Positions 25,333-35,391 of a stretch of DNA of 64,000 nucleotides are shown piece by piece (the stretch's first letter is position 1; the number at the start of each line of letters is the position of its first letter). The notes beneath the pieces were generated by a model. It was not told the origin of the DNA. It ran no database searches and saw only the letters and a list, made by a program, of their open reading frames with translations. The position numbers and the translations under genes are program-made. The DNA comes from Lachnospiraceae bacterium (GTDB lineage: Bacteria > Bacillota > Clostridia > Lachnospirales > Lachnospiraceae): NCBI GenBank assembly GCA_017463255.1, contig JAFTPP010000011.1, forward strand, positions 186,001 through 250,000, in the 5' to 3' direction.

Positions 25333-26720
25333 AGAATTTCAAACTGAAAACTTTATATTATGTGGCTATCATCTTATTTTTCTTAGGGTTAGGAATATTG
25401 GGACCTGTGGGAATTTATGATGATACTCCTACCTATCAGGCCCTGTCTAGCGACAGGGACCCTTTTTATGGGATTTTTTTGTGGCTTTTTAGTTTCCTAA
25501 GAACCTTCGGTGATGATTTCTATTTCCGTGTGATTGTATTGATACAAAACGGATTGATGGCATACGCAGGTATTCGTTTATTAAGATTTTTAGAAAAGAA
25601 ATATAATCTGAATTGGGTATGGAGTCTTTTGATTACCGGATGCCTTATTGCGCCCCATCTTTTGATTCCTGTTGCCACAACCTCCGGAATGATATTATGT
25701 AACAGCATATTAAGTGAAGGAATCTGTATTCCTGTATATCTGTTGTTTTTTACCGGTCTGTTAAAGGCTGTATTTGCATTTGAAAGTATAAAGGAAACTG
25801 TAAAACATGGACTTATATCCTTTGTACTTGCTTTGGTTTTATGTATGTCCCGTGGGCAATTGCAGGCTGTGCTCATTGCATGGTTCATTGTCATGGGCTT
25901 TTTGTGTTTTGTAAGAAAAAAGAAAAAATGGCTTATTGGAGTTGCGTTGTTGTTTGTGGCAGGCTTTTTCATGAAATCTGCCGTAAACGGTCTGTATAAT
26001 CTGGGGGCAAACGGAGTGTATACAGGAAATACTTCAGAATCTGCAACCATGCTTGCCCATGCCTTCTTTAATGCTGATTTAGAAAAAGAGGTTGCCTTTG
26101 AAAATCCGGATTTGCAGGCAGTTTATGAAGAAATCCGGGAGTTGCTGGTGGAGTATGAGCTGAATCAGGCGTACGCGCCAAAAGGTCTGATAGATTTTGT
26201 ACTGTATTATGAGGATTGCCATGATGAGATTAAATTTAATCATATGGTGGTGCCCATTCATATGTATGCAAGAAATAACGGAGCAAAGCCGGGAGTGGAA
26301 ACATCCATCCGTTGTAATGAGATTTCAAAAGAATTGTGTAATGAATTATATTTACAAAATCCCGGTGCGCTGATTACCACCTATGTGAAATTAGCCTTTG
26401 CAGGCCTTGTAAGAACGGTTGCCTATTTACATCCTGTTTTTATTCTGTTTTCCGTATTGATTTTTTCTTTTGCCGCTTTGTTGGTTATACGGCAATTTGT
26501 TAGAACTAAGAGAGGAAAAAGCAGGGAGTGTTCAGCGGCTGTTGTTATGACATTAACATTATTACTGATTGCGGGACTTGTATTTTCTACATCCTTTGTG
26601 ACAGCCTGTATTTCCAGATATGTGATTTATAACATGTCCATTTTTTATATCGCTTTCATTGTATTGTTTAAGGAGAGTGTATGGACGTCCTTTGTTGAAA
26701 AGAATGCAGTAAAATGTTAA
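25320..26720 (+). CDS. Polytopic membrane protein, possible GT-C glycosyltransferase or polymerase
   Basis: I do not recognise this 466-residue protein. It has about nine or ten hydrophobic helices, one long hydrophilic loop (about residues 240-345) and a basic MSRGQLQAV segment between helices. This layout fits a GT-C membrane glycosyltransferase or an O-antigen polymerase-like protein, and the location in a glycan cluster agrees. The start appears to be TTG at 25320 behind AAAGGG, overlapping the dehydrogenase gene by 13 bases; no ATG occurs before the first helix. Confidence 0.65.
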   Translation: METVKNFKLKTLYYVAIILFFLGLGILGPVGIYDDTPTYQALSSDRDPFYGIFLWLFSFLRTFGDDFYFRVIVLIQNGLMAYAGIRLLRFLEKKYNLNWVWSLLITGCLIAPHLLIPVATTSGMILCNSILSEGICIPVYLLFFTGLLKAVFAFESIKETVKHGLISFVLALVLCMSRGQLQAVLIAWFIVMGFLCFVRKKKKWLIGVALLFVAGFFMKSAVNGLYNLGANGVYTGNTSESATMLAHAFFNADLEKEVAFENPDLQAVYEEIRELLVEYELNQAYAPKGLIDFVLYYEDCHDEIKFNHMVVPIHMYARNNGAKPGVETSIRCNEISKELCNELYLQNPGALITTYVKLAFAGLVRTVAYLHPVFILFSVLIFSFAALLVIRQFVRTKRGKSRECSAAVVMTLTLLLIAGLVFSTSFVTACISRYVIYNMSIFYIAFIVLFKESVWTSFVEKNAVKC

Positions 26721-26735
26721 AATATGGGAGGTTTT

Positions 26736-27860
26736 ATGAAAGAGAAAAAGAAAATAGTATTTTTCATATTGTCCCTAACAAAAGGGGGAGCAGAACACGT
26801 TATTTCCAACATGGCAAATGACTATTTTGCTGACCGCTATGATGTTACCATAATAACCTGTATGAAAGCGCCCGTGGAGTATAGTATCCGGGATGACGTA
26901 ACCATCCTTACCCTTGATGATAAGGAAGCAGAAGCCAAAGAAGGAATGGGAAAAAGGTTTTTAAGAAGAAGAAGAAGGCTTTGTAAAGTGCTTTGTGAGT
27001 TAAAACCTGAAATTGTCATAAGCTTTTTGCCGGAGCCGAATTTTATTTGCTTAAGTCTTCGTAAGAAGCTTAAGATTCCCATGATTATTTCAGTCAGAAA
27101 TGACCCGAAAAAAGAATATGCCGGAAAAGTAAGAACGATATTGATGAAGCATTTTTACCCTAAGGCGGACGGGTATGTATTTCAGACAGGTCAGGCGAAG
27201 GAATACTTCAATTTTTCAAAGCATATTCAGGAAAAAAGTACGATTATTATGAATCCGTTGGCAAACGAGTATCTGAAAGCAGAGCCTGATTTTGAGACAA
27301 AGCGTAATAGTCATACTATAATTAATGTGGGGCGTCTGGAAAATCAGAAAGACCAGAAAACATTAATTCAAGCTTTTAGTAACGTAGCAGATAAGTATCC
27401 GGAATGGAAGTTAAACATATACGGTGAAGGAACACTACGAAATGATTTGCAAAAGCAGATTGATGAATGCGGCTGCACCGGAAAAATTACTTTATGCGGT
27501 AATACCAATGAGATGCGTGAGGTGATGCAAAACAGTGCAGTATTTGTGCTTTCTTCTTTATATGAGGGCATGCCCAATGTAATGTTAGAAGCCATGTCCA
27601 TGGGGATGGCAGTGGTTGCCACAGATTGTCCCTGTGGGGGACCTGCGACTTTGTTAGCAAATAAGGAAGCAGGATTATTGGTTCCTGTTAGGGATGTGGA
27701 AGCATTGGAACAGGCACTTTGCAAGGTTCTTGGTAATCAGGAATTAAGAGAGCAATACGGCAGAAATGCTGTGAACATAAAAGAGGAACACATACCTGAA
27801 AAAATCTATGGTGTGTGGGATGAATTGGTAATTAAGACAATTGGCATAGGAAAAAGGTAG
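26736..27860 (+). CDS. GT4-family glycosyltransferase
   Basis: This GT-B fold retaining transferase has 374 residues. The N-terminal glycine loop is SLTKGGAEHVISNMA. The C-terminal donor domain has NVGRLENQKDQKTLIQAF and the GT4 signature ALFVLSSLYEGMPNVMLEAM-type block (VFVLSSLYEGMPNVMLEA) with the E-x7-E pair. The ATG at 26736 is four bases after GGGAGG; the ATG at 26724 has no site. It probably uses a UDP-hexose or UDP-HexNAc on the cytosolic face. The exact sugar is not readable. Confidence 0.88.
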   Translation: MKEKKKIVFFILSLTKGGAEHVISNMANDYFADRYDVTIITCMKAPVEYSIRDDVTILTLDDKEAEAKEGMGKRFLRRRRRLCKVLCELKPEIVISFLPEPNFICLSLRKKLKIPMIISVRNDPKKEYAGKVRTILMKHFYPKADGYVFQTGQAKEYFNFSKHIQEKSTIIMNPLANEYLKAEPDFETKRNSHTIINVGRLENQKDQKTLIQAFSNVADKYPEWKLNIYGEGTLRNDLQKQIDECGCTGKITLCGNTNEMREVMQNSAVFVLSSLYEGMPNVMLEAMSMGMAVVATDCPCGGPATLLANKEAGLLVPVRDVEALEQALCKVLGNQELREQYGRNAVNIKEEHIPEKIYGVWDELVIKTIGIGKR

Positions 27861-27861
27861 A

Positions 27862-29748
27862 ATGTGTGGTATCTGTGGATTCCTGACAAAGGATACAGTC
27901 AGGCTGGAACAATTACAAGAAATGAATAATACGATGTACCATCGCGGTCCCGATGATGCCGGAGCTGAAATCTTTTCTCTTTCGGAAGGATACTTACTTG
28001 GACTTGCCCAGAGAAGACTGTCTATATTGGACTTATCAGAACTGGGACATCAGCCCATGCATTCAAAGGATGGTGCGGTAAGCATTGTTTTTAATGGGGA
28101 GATTTATAATTTCCTGGAACTTAAGGAAGAGTTAAAGGATTATCCATTTACTTCCCATTGTGATACGGAAGTAATCCTTGCTGCTTATTTAAAATGGGGT
28201 ATTAAATGCATTGATAGATTAAACGGTATGTTTGCCATTGCGCTTTTTGACAGAAAGACAGATGAACTGTTTTTGGTGCGTGACAGAGTGGGGAAGAAAC
28301 CTCTTTATTATTCACTGGAAAATGATGGTATTGTATTTGCTTCTGAGTTAAAACCCATTATGGCTTATCCGGGATTTCATAAGAAGATTAATCAACAGGT
28401 TTTAGTCCGTTATCTGTATCAGCAGTACATTGCTTCGCCGGATTCCATTTATGAAAATGTGAATAAATTGGCGCCCGGCTCCATCTTGCGTTTTTGCAAA
28501 GGGGATGTGAAGCAGTGGAAGTATTGGGATGTGGCAGAAGTTTATCAAAGTAAACGTAAGAGCAGCAATGCAGGCTTAGGATATGGGGATGCAAAGGCAG
28601 AATTAAAGGAGTTACTTACAAAGGCTACAAAGCAGCGAATGATTGCGGATGTACCTTTGGGAGCTTTTTTGAGTGGTGGTTATGATTCTTCCCTGATAAC
28701 GGGAATTGCCCAAAGCATCAGTGGTGATCCTGTAAAAACCTATTCCATCGGCTTTAATGATGAAAAATATAATGAGGCAGTTTATGCTAAGGCAGTTGCC
28801 GACCATCTTGGAACAAAACACACAGAGGTTTATATTGATGAAAATGATATGTTCCGTCTGGTGGAAAGCATTCCGAAGTATTATGATGAGCCTTTTGCAG
28901 ACAGTTCCCAGATTCCGTCCATGTTAGTATCCGAGGTGGCAAAAAAAGATGTAACGGTTGCCTTATCCGGGGATGGCGGAGATGAATTATTCTGCGGATA
29001 TAATGTATATGAAAAAGTGGCAAGTGCACAAAAATTAGATAAGCTTGGTGCTTTTGTTCATGGTGTGTGTTCTGTACCGGGTATCAGAAGTCTTAAATTA
29101 GAATCAAAGCTTCCCTATGCGGTTCGAACCATTGCAGCCAATCGGGATAAGCTTACCAAGACCCAGTTTGGTGGGGAAAACTATATTGGCGTGGCACAAA
29201 GTTTATTGTTACACCAAGAAGATATGTTACCGGGTAAATTCCCTATGGAAGACCGTTATCATGAGAAAAACTGGCAGGAAATCAGAATGCTTGTGGATAT
29301 AGAAACTTATTTGCCGGACGACATTCTGTGTAAGGTGGACAGGGCAAGTATGATGTATTCTTTGGAAGCCCGTTGCCCGATTCTTGATAAAAATGTTATA
29401 GAATTTGCATTTGCTTTAGAACATAAATACAAATTTGATAAGGGTATAAAAAAGAGAATCTTAAAGGAGCTTGCTTATGAGTACGTTCCTAAGGAATTGT
29501 TAGAACGGCCTAAGGTAGGCTTTGCAGTACCATTAGATAAGTGGTTACATGGTCCGTTAAGAGAACAACTTTTAGATATGAGTAGTAAGGACTTCTTAGT
29601 AAGACAGGGCATTTTTGATCCTTTAGTTACAAGAAAATTTATAGAAGCTTATTTGCAAAGCGAAGATGGAAAAGCGGGTTATAAGTATTCTAAAGTAGTA
29701 TGGCCGTTTTTCGTATTCCAGCAGTGGTATCAGCATTACTTTAAATAA
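27862..29748 (+). CDS. Glutamine-dependent amidotransferase, asparagine synthase family (AsnB/WbpS-like)
   Basis: The N-terminal glutaminase domain begins MCGICGF with the Cys2 nucleophile exposed after Met removal. It carries RGPDD and NGEIYNF. The synthetase domain has the PP-loop SGGYDSSLITG and SGDGGDELFCGY. The length of 628 residues is normal for asparagine synthase B. In polysaccharide clusters such genes often amidate a uronic acid carboxyl, as proposed for WbpS and relatives, and the UDP-sugar dehydrogenase upstream would supply the acid. Plain asparagine synthesis cannot be excluded. AAAGG at 27853-27857 lies just before the start. Confidence 0.85.
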   Translation: MCGICGFLTKDTVRLEQLQEMNNTMYHRGPDDAGAEIFSLSEGYLLGLAQRRLSILDLSELGHQPMHSKDGAVSIVFNGEIYNFLELKEELKDYPFTSHCDTEVILAAYLKWGIKCIDRLNGMFAIALFDRKTDELFLVRDRVGKKPLYYSLENDGIVFASELKPIMAYPGFHKKINQQVLVRYLYQQYIASPDSIYENVNKLAPGSILRFCKGDVKQWKYWDVAEVYQSKRKSSNAGLGYGDAKAELKELLTKATKQRMIADVPLGAFLSGGYDSSLITGIAQSISGDPVKTYSIGFNDEKYNEAVYAKAVADHLGTKHTEVYIDENDMFRLVESIPKYYDEPFADSSQIPSMLVSEVAKKDVTVALSGDGGDELFCGYNVYEKVASAQKLDKLGAFVHGVCSVPGIRSLKLESKLPYAVRTIAANRDKLTKTQFGGENYIGVAQSLLLHQEDMLPGKFPMEDRYHEKNWQEIRMLVDIETYLPDDILCKVDRASMMYSLEARCPILDKNVIEFAFALEHKYKFDKGIKKRILKELAYEYVPKELLERPKVGFAVPLDKWLHGPLREQLLDMSSKDFLVRQGIFDPLVTRKFIEAYLQSEDGKAGYKYSKVVWPFFVFQQWYQHYFK

Positions 29749-29791
29749 TGTCGTAAAGAATATAATGCGGCATTTGTCGAAAGGATTTATC

Positions 29792-31174
29792 ATGAAATTA
29801 ACAAAGCAGATTTTGGCAGATAAATGGTATTGGTTTGTATTATTAATCATGTATGGATTTTTCTTTACAACCATGATATATGCGGATTTTGCCGTTACAT
29901 TTGAACACGGAGTTATCTTGTGTGAAGCAATTTTTAGCGGCAGATTTTTCGAATTTTACGATATGGCAGTAGAAGGAGTCTACAATAATCCGGCAGTATA
30001 TGATATCGGGATTTATCTTTTGTGGGCAATTTGGTGTATTCCGGTTTATGTTGTTACCAGATTCTGGCATGTAGCAGCAGCTGAAACACCGGTACTTATG
30101 CTGTATGGTAAAGTGTTCGTAGTGTTATTCCATTTTTTAACAGTCAATCTTTTGGTAAAAATGGCAGATGTATTGTCTTTTGATGAAAAGAAAAAGAGAA
30201 TGTTGGTATTACTGTTTTGTTCTTCGGTTTGTATGGTTATCCCAACCATTGGTAACGGGCAGTTTGATATTATCCCCACATACTTCATGATGCTTGGTGT
30301 GTATATGTTTATGAAAGGGGACTATGGCAAATTTCTCATTGTCATGAGCTTTGCGGTTTCCTTTAAGATATTTGCTATCTTTATTGCAGTGCCGTTAGTG
30401 CTTTATAAGCAGAAGAAAATACTTTATATTATCCGTGACTGCATTGCTATTTTAGTAGCATCTGTATTTTTTAATGTGCTATTCTGGGGAAAAACAACAG
30501 ATTATTATGACAAGCTTTATTTCCATTCACCGGACCAGTATACAACCGGCTGGATTCAGAAAATGATGGAAGCGGAGTTACCGGCAGGAATTGGGAATAT
30601 TTCCTGGTTTGTTTTGTTTTTTGTACTCTTATGCGGATATGCTTATTTTGGGAAAAGAAGACAAGAATCAGATGGGGAAACAGCAGTATTGTTTTCGTTT
30701 TTGACATTCTTTAATTTCTTTTTGTTTATTGGTGCACATCCACAGTGGATTGTATTGTTAATACCTTTTGTGTATCTCATAGCAATGAAAAGAGAATCAC
30801 ATTATAGATTCAATTTGGTGTTGGCTACATTGGTTGATGTTATGTTTTTTGTATGCTTAAGTTACCGCTGGTATAATGTATTTTGGAGCAGTAATGAGTT
30901 TAAAGGGCTTCAAATGATTTTCCCGTTCCCTGAAACACAAAGACTGGGAGGCTCTTTAAAAGGCTTCATTGATGGTATGGGCTTTGAATATGCATATCCC
31001 GGACTTGTAGCCGTGCTTTTTGCAATATGTTTGGTATTCTTATATCAGGTTGTGAGTAACAAAGATACCTTCCGCGAGATTGAAGAGAAGAATTTTGAAA
31101 AGAGAATGATGGTGTCACGTCTGGTATTTATGGGTGTGCATATATTGTCATTGCTTTTATTAGCTTATGTGTAA
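29792..31174 (+). CDS. Polytopic membrane glycosyltransferase candidate (GT-C/GT87-like)
   Basis: The protein of 460 residues has about ten hydrophobic helices. An acidic DFAVTFEHGV loop after the first helix and GNGQFDIIPTYFMMLGVYMF in the middle resemble the extracytoplasmic acidic motif and GQ-D segment of GT87-type mannosyltransferases. Such enzymes take sugars from polyprenyl-phosphate carriers on the outer face of the membrane, which would fit the GtrA-like protein upstream. AAAGGA at 29780-29785 selects the ATG at 29792 over an upstream ATG at 29765. The family call is tentative. Confidence 0.65.
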   Translation: MKLTKQILADKWYWFVLLIMYGFFFTTMIYADFAVTFEHGVILCEAIFSGRFFEFYDMAVEGVYNNPAVYDIGIYLLWAIWCIPVYVVTRFWHVAAAETPVLMLYGKVFVVLFHFLTVNLLVKMADVLSFDEKKKRMLVLLFCSSVCMVIPTIGNGQFDIIPTYFMMLGVYMFMKGDYGKFLIVMSFAVSFKIFAIFIAVPLVLYKQKKILYIIRDCIAILVASVFFNVLFWGKTTDYYDKLYFHSPDQYTTGWIQKMMEAELPAGIGNISWFVLFFVLLCGYAYFGKRRQESDGETAVLFSFLTFFNFFLFIGAHPQWIVLLIPFVYLIAMKRESHYRFNLVLATLVDVMFFVCLSYRWYNVFWSSNEFKGLQMIFPFPETQRLGGSLKGFIDGMGFEYAYPGLVAVLFAICLVFLYQVVSNKDTFREIEEKNFEKRMMVSRLVFMGVHILSLLLLAYV

Positions 31175-31205
31175 TGAAGTATACGTTCAAATGGAGTAGA
31201 TAGCT

Positions 31206-32096
31206 ATGAAAATAACCATACTTGGGGCTAACAGTTATATTGCCCGTAATATGATATATCTGTTAAAAGAAAAAGATGATATCGAGTTAAGCTTATATGA
31301 TTATCAAGAGGCTCATCTGGATGGAGAGGCATCTTATCAGGCTTTAAACATTTTGGATAAGAACGCAGTGGCTTCCGTTGATTTAAAGTGCGACATCATT
31401 TTTATGTTTATTGGGAAAACAGGGACTTTACAAGGGTTTGATGATTTTGAAACATATATTAATATTAATGAAAAAGCACTGTTAAATGTGTTATCGGCTT
31501 ATCGTGAACAGAAATCCGATGCGAAGCTTGTATTTCCGTCTACCCGTTTGGTATACAAGGGAAGTGATGTCCCTCAGACAGAGGACGCCGAGAAAGAATT
31601 TAAAACCTTGTACGCTATTAACAAGTATGCCTGTGAACAGTATTTAGAAATGTATCACAGAATGTTTGATGTTAAGTATCTTATTTTAAGAATCTGTGTT
31701 CCTTACGGGACCATGATTCCCAATGCTTCTTCCTACGGAACTGCGGAGTTTATGTTAGGAAAGGCTATGAAAAAAGAAAATATCAGTCTCTATGGTGATG
31801 GACAGGTTCGAAGAACTCTTGTGCACATGGAAGACTTATGCAATGTTTTATATGAAGCTGCAATTCACGCGGAATGTGTCAATGATGTATTTAACATAGG
31901 CGGTGAAGATTACAGCTTAAAAGAGATGGCAAATCTGATTGCCACTCAGTATGGTGTAGGTGTTGATTATGTGGATTGGCCTGAGGCTGCACTAAAGATT
32001 GAATCAGGCAGTACAGTGTTTGATGCCGGCAAGTTACAGAGTATCTTGCATTATGAATTTAGGAACAGTTTTGAAGGATGGATTGTTAAACAATAA
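31206..32096 (+). CDS. NAD-dependent epimerase/dehydratase-like SDR
   Basis: The 296-residue extended SDR has an atypical nucleotide loop (ILGANSYIARN instead of GxxGxxG), a Ser-containing FPSTRLVYKGS block and YAINKYACEQ with the Tyr-x3-Lys pair. It ends with VFNIGGEDYSLKEMA, common in sugar epimerases. It probably acts on a nucleotide sugar. It is not a clear RmlD, because that family's N-terminal GxxGQLG and the known rhamnose blocks are missing. Still, it could supply the missing 4-keto reduction. The substrate is unknown. Confidence 0.75.
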   Translation: MKITILGANSYIARNMIYLLKEKDDIELSLYDYQEAHLDGEASYQALNILDKNAVASVDLKCDIIFMFIGKTGTLQGFDDFETYININEKALLNVLSAYREQKSDAKLVFPSTRLVYKGSDVPQTEDAEKEFKTLYAINKYACEQYLEMYHRMFDVKYLILRICVPYGTMIPNASSYGTAEFMLGKAMKKENISLYGDGQVRRTLVHMEDLCNVLYEAAIHAECVNDVFNIGGEDYSLKEMANLIATQYGVGVDYVDWPEAALKIESGSTVFDAGKLQSILHYEFRNSFEGWIVKQ

Positions 32097-32112
32097 GAAT
32101 CAGGGGGAAGGA

Positions 32113-33246
32113 ATGAAGGAACGTCTATATTATCTGGATGGAATCAAAGGAATTGCGTGTCTGATGGTAGCGGCCCATCATTTTTGCGCCCTGTTTGGTT
32201 ATGTATTTTGGGGAACGGATACCCTTGCAGACAAGACGGAGCTTTTCTATAATGGAACCTGGTGTGTCAGATTATTCTTTATGATTAGTGCATTTTTGCT
32301 TGCAAGCTCCGTTTATCGTACTTGTAGCGTAAAGTCAGTAAGGAATACGGTTATCAAGCGTTACTTACGACTGGCATTCCCTGTATTTGGGGTGACCTTA
32401 CTTATTTGGATTATGAGCCAGTTTGGGCTCTTTTATAACATGGAGCTTACCCATATTTGTAAAGACCCTGACTATACCGGCGGATATGATGTAAAAAGAC
32501 CGTTCCTACAGGTTTTTACAACTTCCTTTGGAACTACGATTTTTGCAGGAAACAGTGATTTTAATAATAAATTTTGGATGATTACACCCTTGTTTTGGGG
32601 AAATATGCTGGCACTGGGATTATCAGTGTTAACGAATTTAAGTAGGAAAAAATCCCATGTAGTATCAGGAGTTCTTTTTACATTAGGAACTGTGTTGGTA
32701 TTGTTTTTTATTCCGAAATACTTTTCTTTTGTTTTAGGAACAGTTCTGGCATATTGGTATGTGAATGCCCGGGAAACAAGAACGGGAAGCGTATGGATAT
32801 GTGTATATACAGTGATTTTACTGACAGGGCTTGGACTTTCGGAATTCCACTTAATTCCTAAGGGAATGATGGTAAATTTGGGGATAACCAAACTGGAAGG
32901 TTTCTCTTTTTTGGAAGACCACAATTTTTACTATGCAATAGGAATTTTCCTGATTCTTTTTGCAATAATCAGATTAAAATGGGCACAGAAAATATTGGCA
33001 ATCAAACCTCTGCGGTTTTTGGGAGATTGCTCTTATTATGTATTTTTGGTGCATTGGCCCATTATGTGTTCTTTATCAGCGTGGCTCTACCTTACATTTG
33101 AAAATAGGTTAAGTGGGGCTTTGCTTGCCAGATTAATCTTTTTACTGACAATACTTTTCATTGTTATGGTATCCTGGTTATTCACCCGTACTTATGAAAA
33201 AGGATGTAACCGGATAACGAAGTGGATTGTAGATAAATTACCGTAG
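32113..33246 (+). CDS. Acyltransferase family 3 (O-acetyltransferase), copy 1
   Basis: This integral membrane protein of 377 residues has about ten helices. It starts with the family motif YLDGIKGIACLMVAAHHF (the H-x-F near residue 22) and has a characteristic VRLFFMISAFLLASS. Family members (OafA-like) transfer acetyl across the membrane to a sugar hydroxyl. GGGGGAAGG at 32103-32111 lies directly before the ATG at 32113; longer readings run back into the upstream gene. It probably decorates the glycopolymer. Confidence 0.88.
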   Translation: MKERLYYLDGIKGIACLMVAAHHFCALFGYVFWGTDTLADKTELFYNGTWCVRLFFMISAFLLASSVYRTCSVKSVRNTVIKRYLRLAFPVFGVTLLIWIMSQFGLFYNMELTHICKDPDYTGGYDVKRPFLQVFTTSFGTTIFAGNSDFNNKFWMITPLFWGNMLALGLSVLTNLSRKKSHVVSGVLFTLGTVLVLFFIPKYFSFVLGTVLAYWYVNARETRTGSVWICVYTVILLTGLGLSEFHLIPKGMMVNLGITKLEGFSFLEDHNFYYAIGIFLILFAIIRLKWAQKILAIKPLRFLGDCSYYVFLVHWPIMCSLSAWLYLTFENRLSGALLARLIFLLTILFIVMVSWLFTRTYEKGCNRITKWIVDKLP

Positions 33247-33290
33247 AATAAAGAAAAAATAACATAGAAGCGTGTAGAATGGAGAATGTA

Positions 33291-34292
33291 ATGAACGAAC
33301 TAAAAAAAGAACAGACAATATTAATTACCGGTGGCGCAGGATTCATCGGATATCACCTGGCACTTCGCTTAATGAAAGAAGGTGTTAGCCGAGTAATTGG
33401 ATTTGATAACATGAATGATTATTATGATACCTCTTTAAAGGCAGACAGAGTGAAATTATTGAAAGAGCACTCACAGTTTACTTTTATAGAAGGTGATTTG
33501 GCGGATGCGGAGACTGTAAATAAGATTTTTGCCGAAGAAAAACCGGATGTTGTGATTAACCTTGGCGGACAGGCAGGGGTGCGTTACAGTATCGACAACC
33601 CACAGTCTTACATTGAATCTAATATCATAGGCTTTTTTAATATTTTAGAGGCTTGTCGTCATATGCCGGTGAAGCATTTGCTCTACGCTTCATCAAGCTC
33701 CGTATATGGTGGGAATGAGAAGGTTCCTTTTTCAACAGAGGATAAGGTAGACAGACCGGTCAGTTTATACGCTGCAACAAAAAAATCTAATGAGCTTATG
33801 GCATATTCCTATTCCAAATTATACGGAATCAAGTCTACAGGTCTTCGTTTCTTTACGGTTTACGGACCTATGGGAAGACCGGATATGGCATATTTTAAGT
33901 TTGCCAAAAAGATTATGAAGGGTGAACCCATTCAGATTTATAACAATGGTGATATGATGAGGGATTTCACCTATGTAGATGATATTGTAACCGGAATTGT
34001 GAACATTATTGATAATCCGCCAACAGAGGATTCTCTTGGAGCTGCTTATAAGGTATATAACATTGGTAATAACAAACCACAGAAATTAATGGATTTTATT
34101 ACTATATTAGAAAAATGTCTTGGAAAAGAAGCTGTGAAAGAATATTATCCGATGCAACCGGGAGATGTATATCAGACTTATGCGGATGTAACAGATTTAA
34201 TGAATGATTTTGGCTTTAAACCGGATACTTCTTTGGAGGAAGGTTTAGGTAAGTTTGCTGAGTGGTTTAAGGAGTATTATCAGTACGAGTAA
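33291..34292 (+). CDS. UDP-uronate / UDP-hexosamine 4-epimerase-like SDR
   Basis: The protein of 333 residues has TGGAGFIGYHLALRL, NLGGQAGVRYSIDNP, SSSSVYGGNEKVPFS and YAATKKSNELMAYSYS with the Tyr-x3-Lys pair. These blocks, together with FDNMNDYYD, are those of UDP-glucuronate 4-epimerases (LpsL/Cap1J type). It could convert the product of the dehydrogenase at 24016. GGAG at 33281-33284 favours the ATG at 33291; an in-frame ATG at 33279 is less likely. The specific sugar (GlcA or GlcNAcA) is not decided by sequence. Confidence 0.87.
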   Translation: MNELKKEQTILITGGAGFIGYHLALRLMKEGVSRVIGFDNMNDYYDTSLKADRVKLLKEHSQFTFIEGDLADAETVNKIFAEEKPDVVINLGGQAGVRYSIDNPQSYIESNIIGFFNILEACRHMPVKHLLYASSSSVYGGNEKVPFSTEDKVDRPVSLYAATKKSNELMAYSYSKLYGIKSTGLRFFTVYGPMGRPDMAYFKFAKKIMKGEPIQIYNNGDMMRDFTYVDDIVTGIVNIIDNPPTEDSLGAAYKVYNIGNNKPQKLMDFITILEKCLGKEAVKEYYPMQPGDVYQTYADVTDLMNDFGFKPDTSLEEGLGKFAEWFKEYYQYE

Positions 34293-34313
34293 AGAATAAA
34301 GTGGAGTATGGAA

Positions 34314-35366
34314 ATGAAACAACGAAAAACAGGGATTGAGTTATTGCGTATATTTGCGATGCTTTTAATAGTGATGCATCATTATGCACAAATCGGGTGT
34401 GAAGCATTAATGGAAACCAATGTTGTATCCGGTGAAAAGATATATATGCAGTTTTTCTTTCTCGGTGGAAAACTGGGGCAGAACTTGTTTATTCTCATAA
34501 CCGGATACTTTTTGTGTATGAGTCAACGCAGGTGGGGAAAGGTGTTATCCCTTGTAGTGCAGGTGACAACGTATTCTGTTTTGAGTATGTTGATTGTTGC
34601 GTATTGCTTCGGCGGCTCACTTAATATATTAACTATTGTGCGCCATTGTTTTCCGTTGGTTTTTCTAATATATCCTTTTGCAACATATTATGTGTTACTT
34701 TATATTTTTAGTCCATATTTGAATGCGATGATTGAAGGTATGGGACAAAAAAAACACAAAGAACTTTTGTTGATAGGAGCTGTTGTTTGGATTGTAATTC
34801 CTACATTAACATCAGAGAATGTGGGAATGTCAGATTTGATTTGGTATGTTTACCTTTACCTTGTGTCAGCATACATTCGTAAGTACCCGATTGAAAAAGA
34901 AGGATGGAATAGGGCAGGTAAATGGATTTTGTTAGGAATAGGCATGTATGGCCTTACCTTTTTATCCGTTATCGTTTTTGATTTTATTGGTCTTAAAATT
35001 CCTGCGGTAGGAATGAAGGCAACCTATTTTGTAAGTCAGAATAAGATTCCTATTTTTATGACGTCAGTATTTCTATTTATGGGATTTATCCGTTTGGAAT
35101 TAAAAGCAAATAAATTGATTTGCAAAATTGCTTCGGGAACTTTTGGCGTGTTTTTGATACACATGGCGCCTTTATTGATTCCCTATTTATGGAACCGTGT
35201 ATTGAAAGTACCGGAATATATGGGAACTAATCAGATATATATACATGCATTGATTTCTGTTCTTATGATTTTTACTGTGGGTGTTATTGTAGAACTCATA
35301 AGGCAGTGGGTGATGAGCATTATTCATAAGGGCATTGCAATGGTAGCAACGAAAAAGCAGGAATAG
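34314..35366 (+). CDS. Acyltransferase family 3 (O-acetyltransferase), copy 2
   Basis: The polytopic protein of 350 residues shows the family start RKTGIELLRIFAMLLIVMHHY and GGKLGQNLFILITGYF, followed by further helices and FGVFLIHMAPL near the end. It belongs to the WecH/OatA-like branch, while copy 1 at 32113 is more OafA-like, so the two need not modify the same sugar. GGAG at 34303-34306 is eight bases before the ATG at 34314 but only two before the alternative ATG at 34308. Confidence 0.86.
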   Translation: MKQRKTGIELLRIFAMLLIVMHHYAQIGCEALMETNVVSGEKIYMQFFFLGGKLGQNLFILITGYFLCMSQRRWGKVLSLVVQVTTYSVLSMLIVAYCFGGSLNILTIVRHCFPLVFLIYPFATYYVLLYIFSPYLNAMIEGMGQKKHKELLLIGAVVWIVIPTLTSENVGMSDLIWYVYLYLVSAYIRKYPIEKEGWNRAGKWILLGIGMYGLTFLSVIVFDFIGLKIPAVGMKATYFVSQNKIPIFMTSVFLFMGFIRLELKANKLICKIASGTFGVFLIHMAPLLIPYLWNRVLKVPEYMGTNQIYIHALISVLMIFTVGVIVELIRQWVMSIIHKGIAMVATKKQE

Positions 35367-35391
35367 AGTATTCTTTGAAAGGAGGCGTTTC

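Noticed and set aside
31206-32096. This SDR as RmlD
   Set aside because: The typical N-terminal GQLG block and other RmlD signatures are absent; only a general epimerase/dehydratase call is justified.
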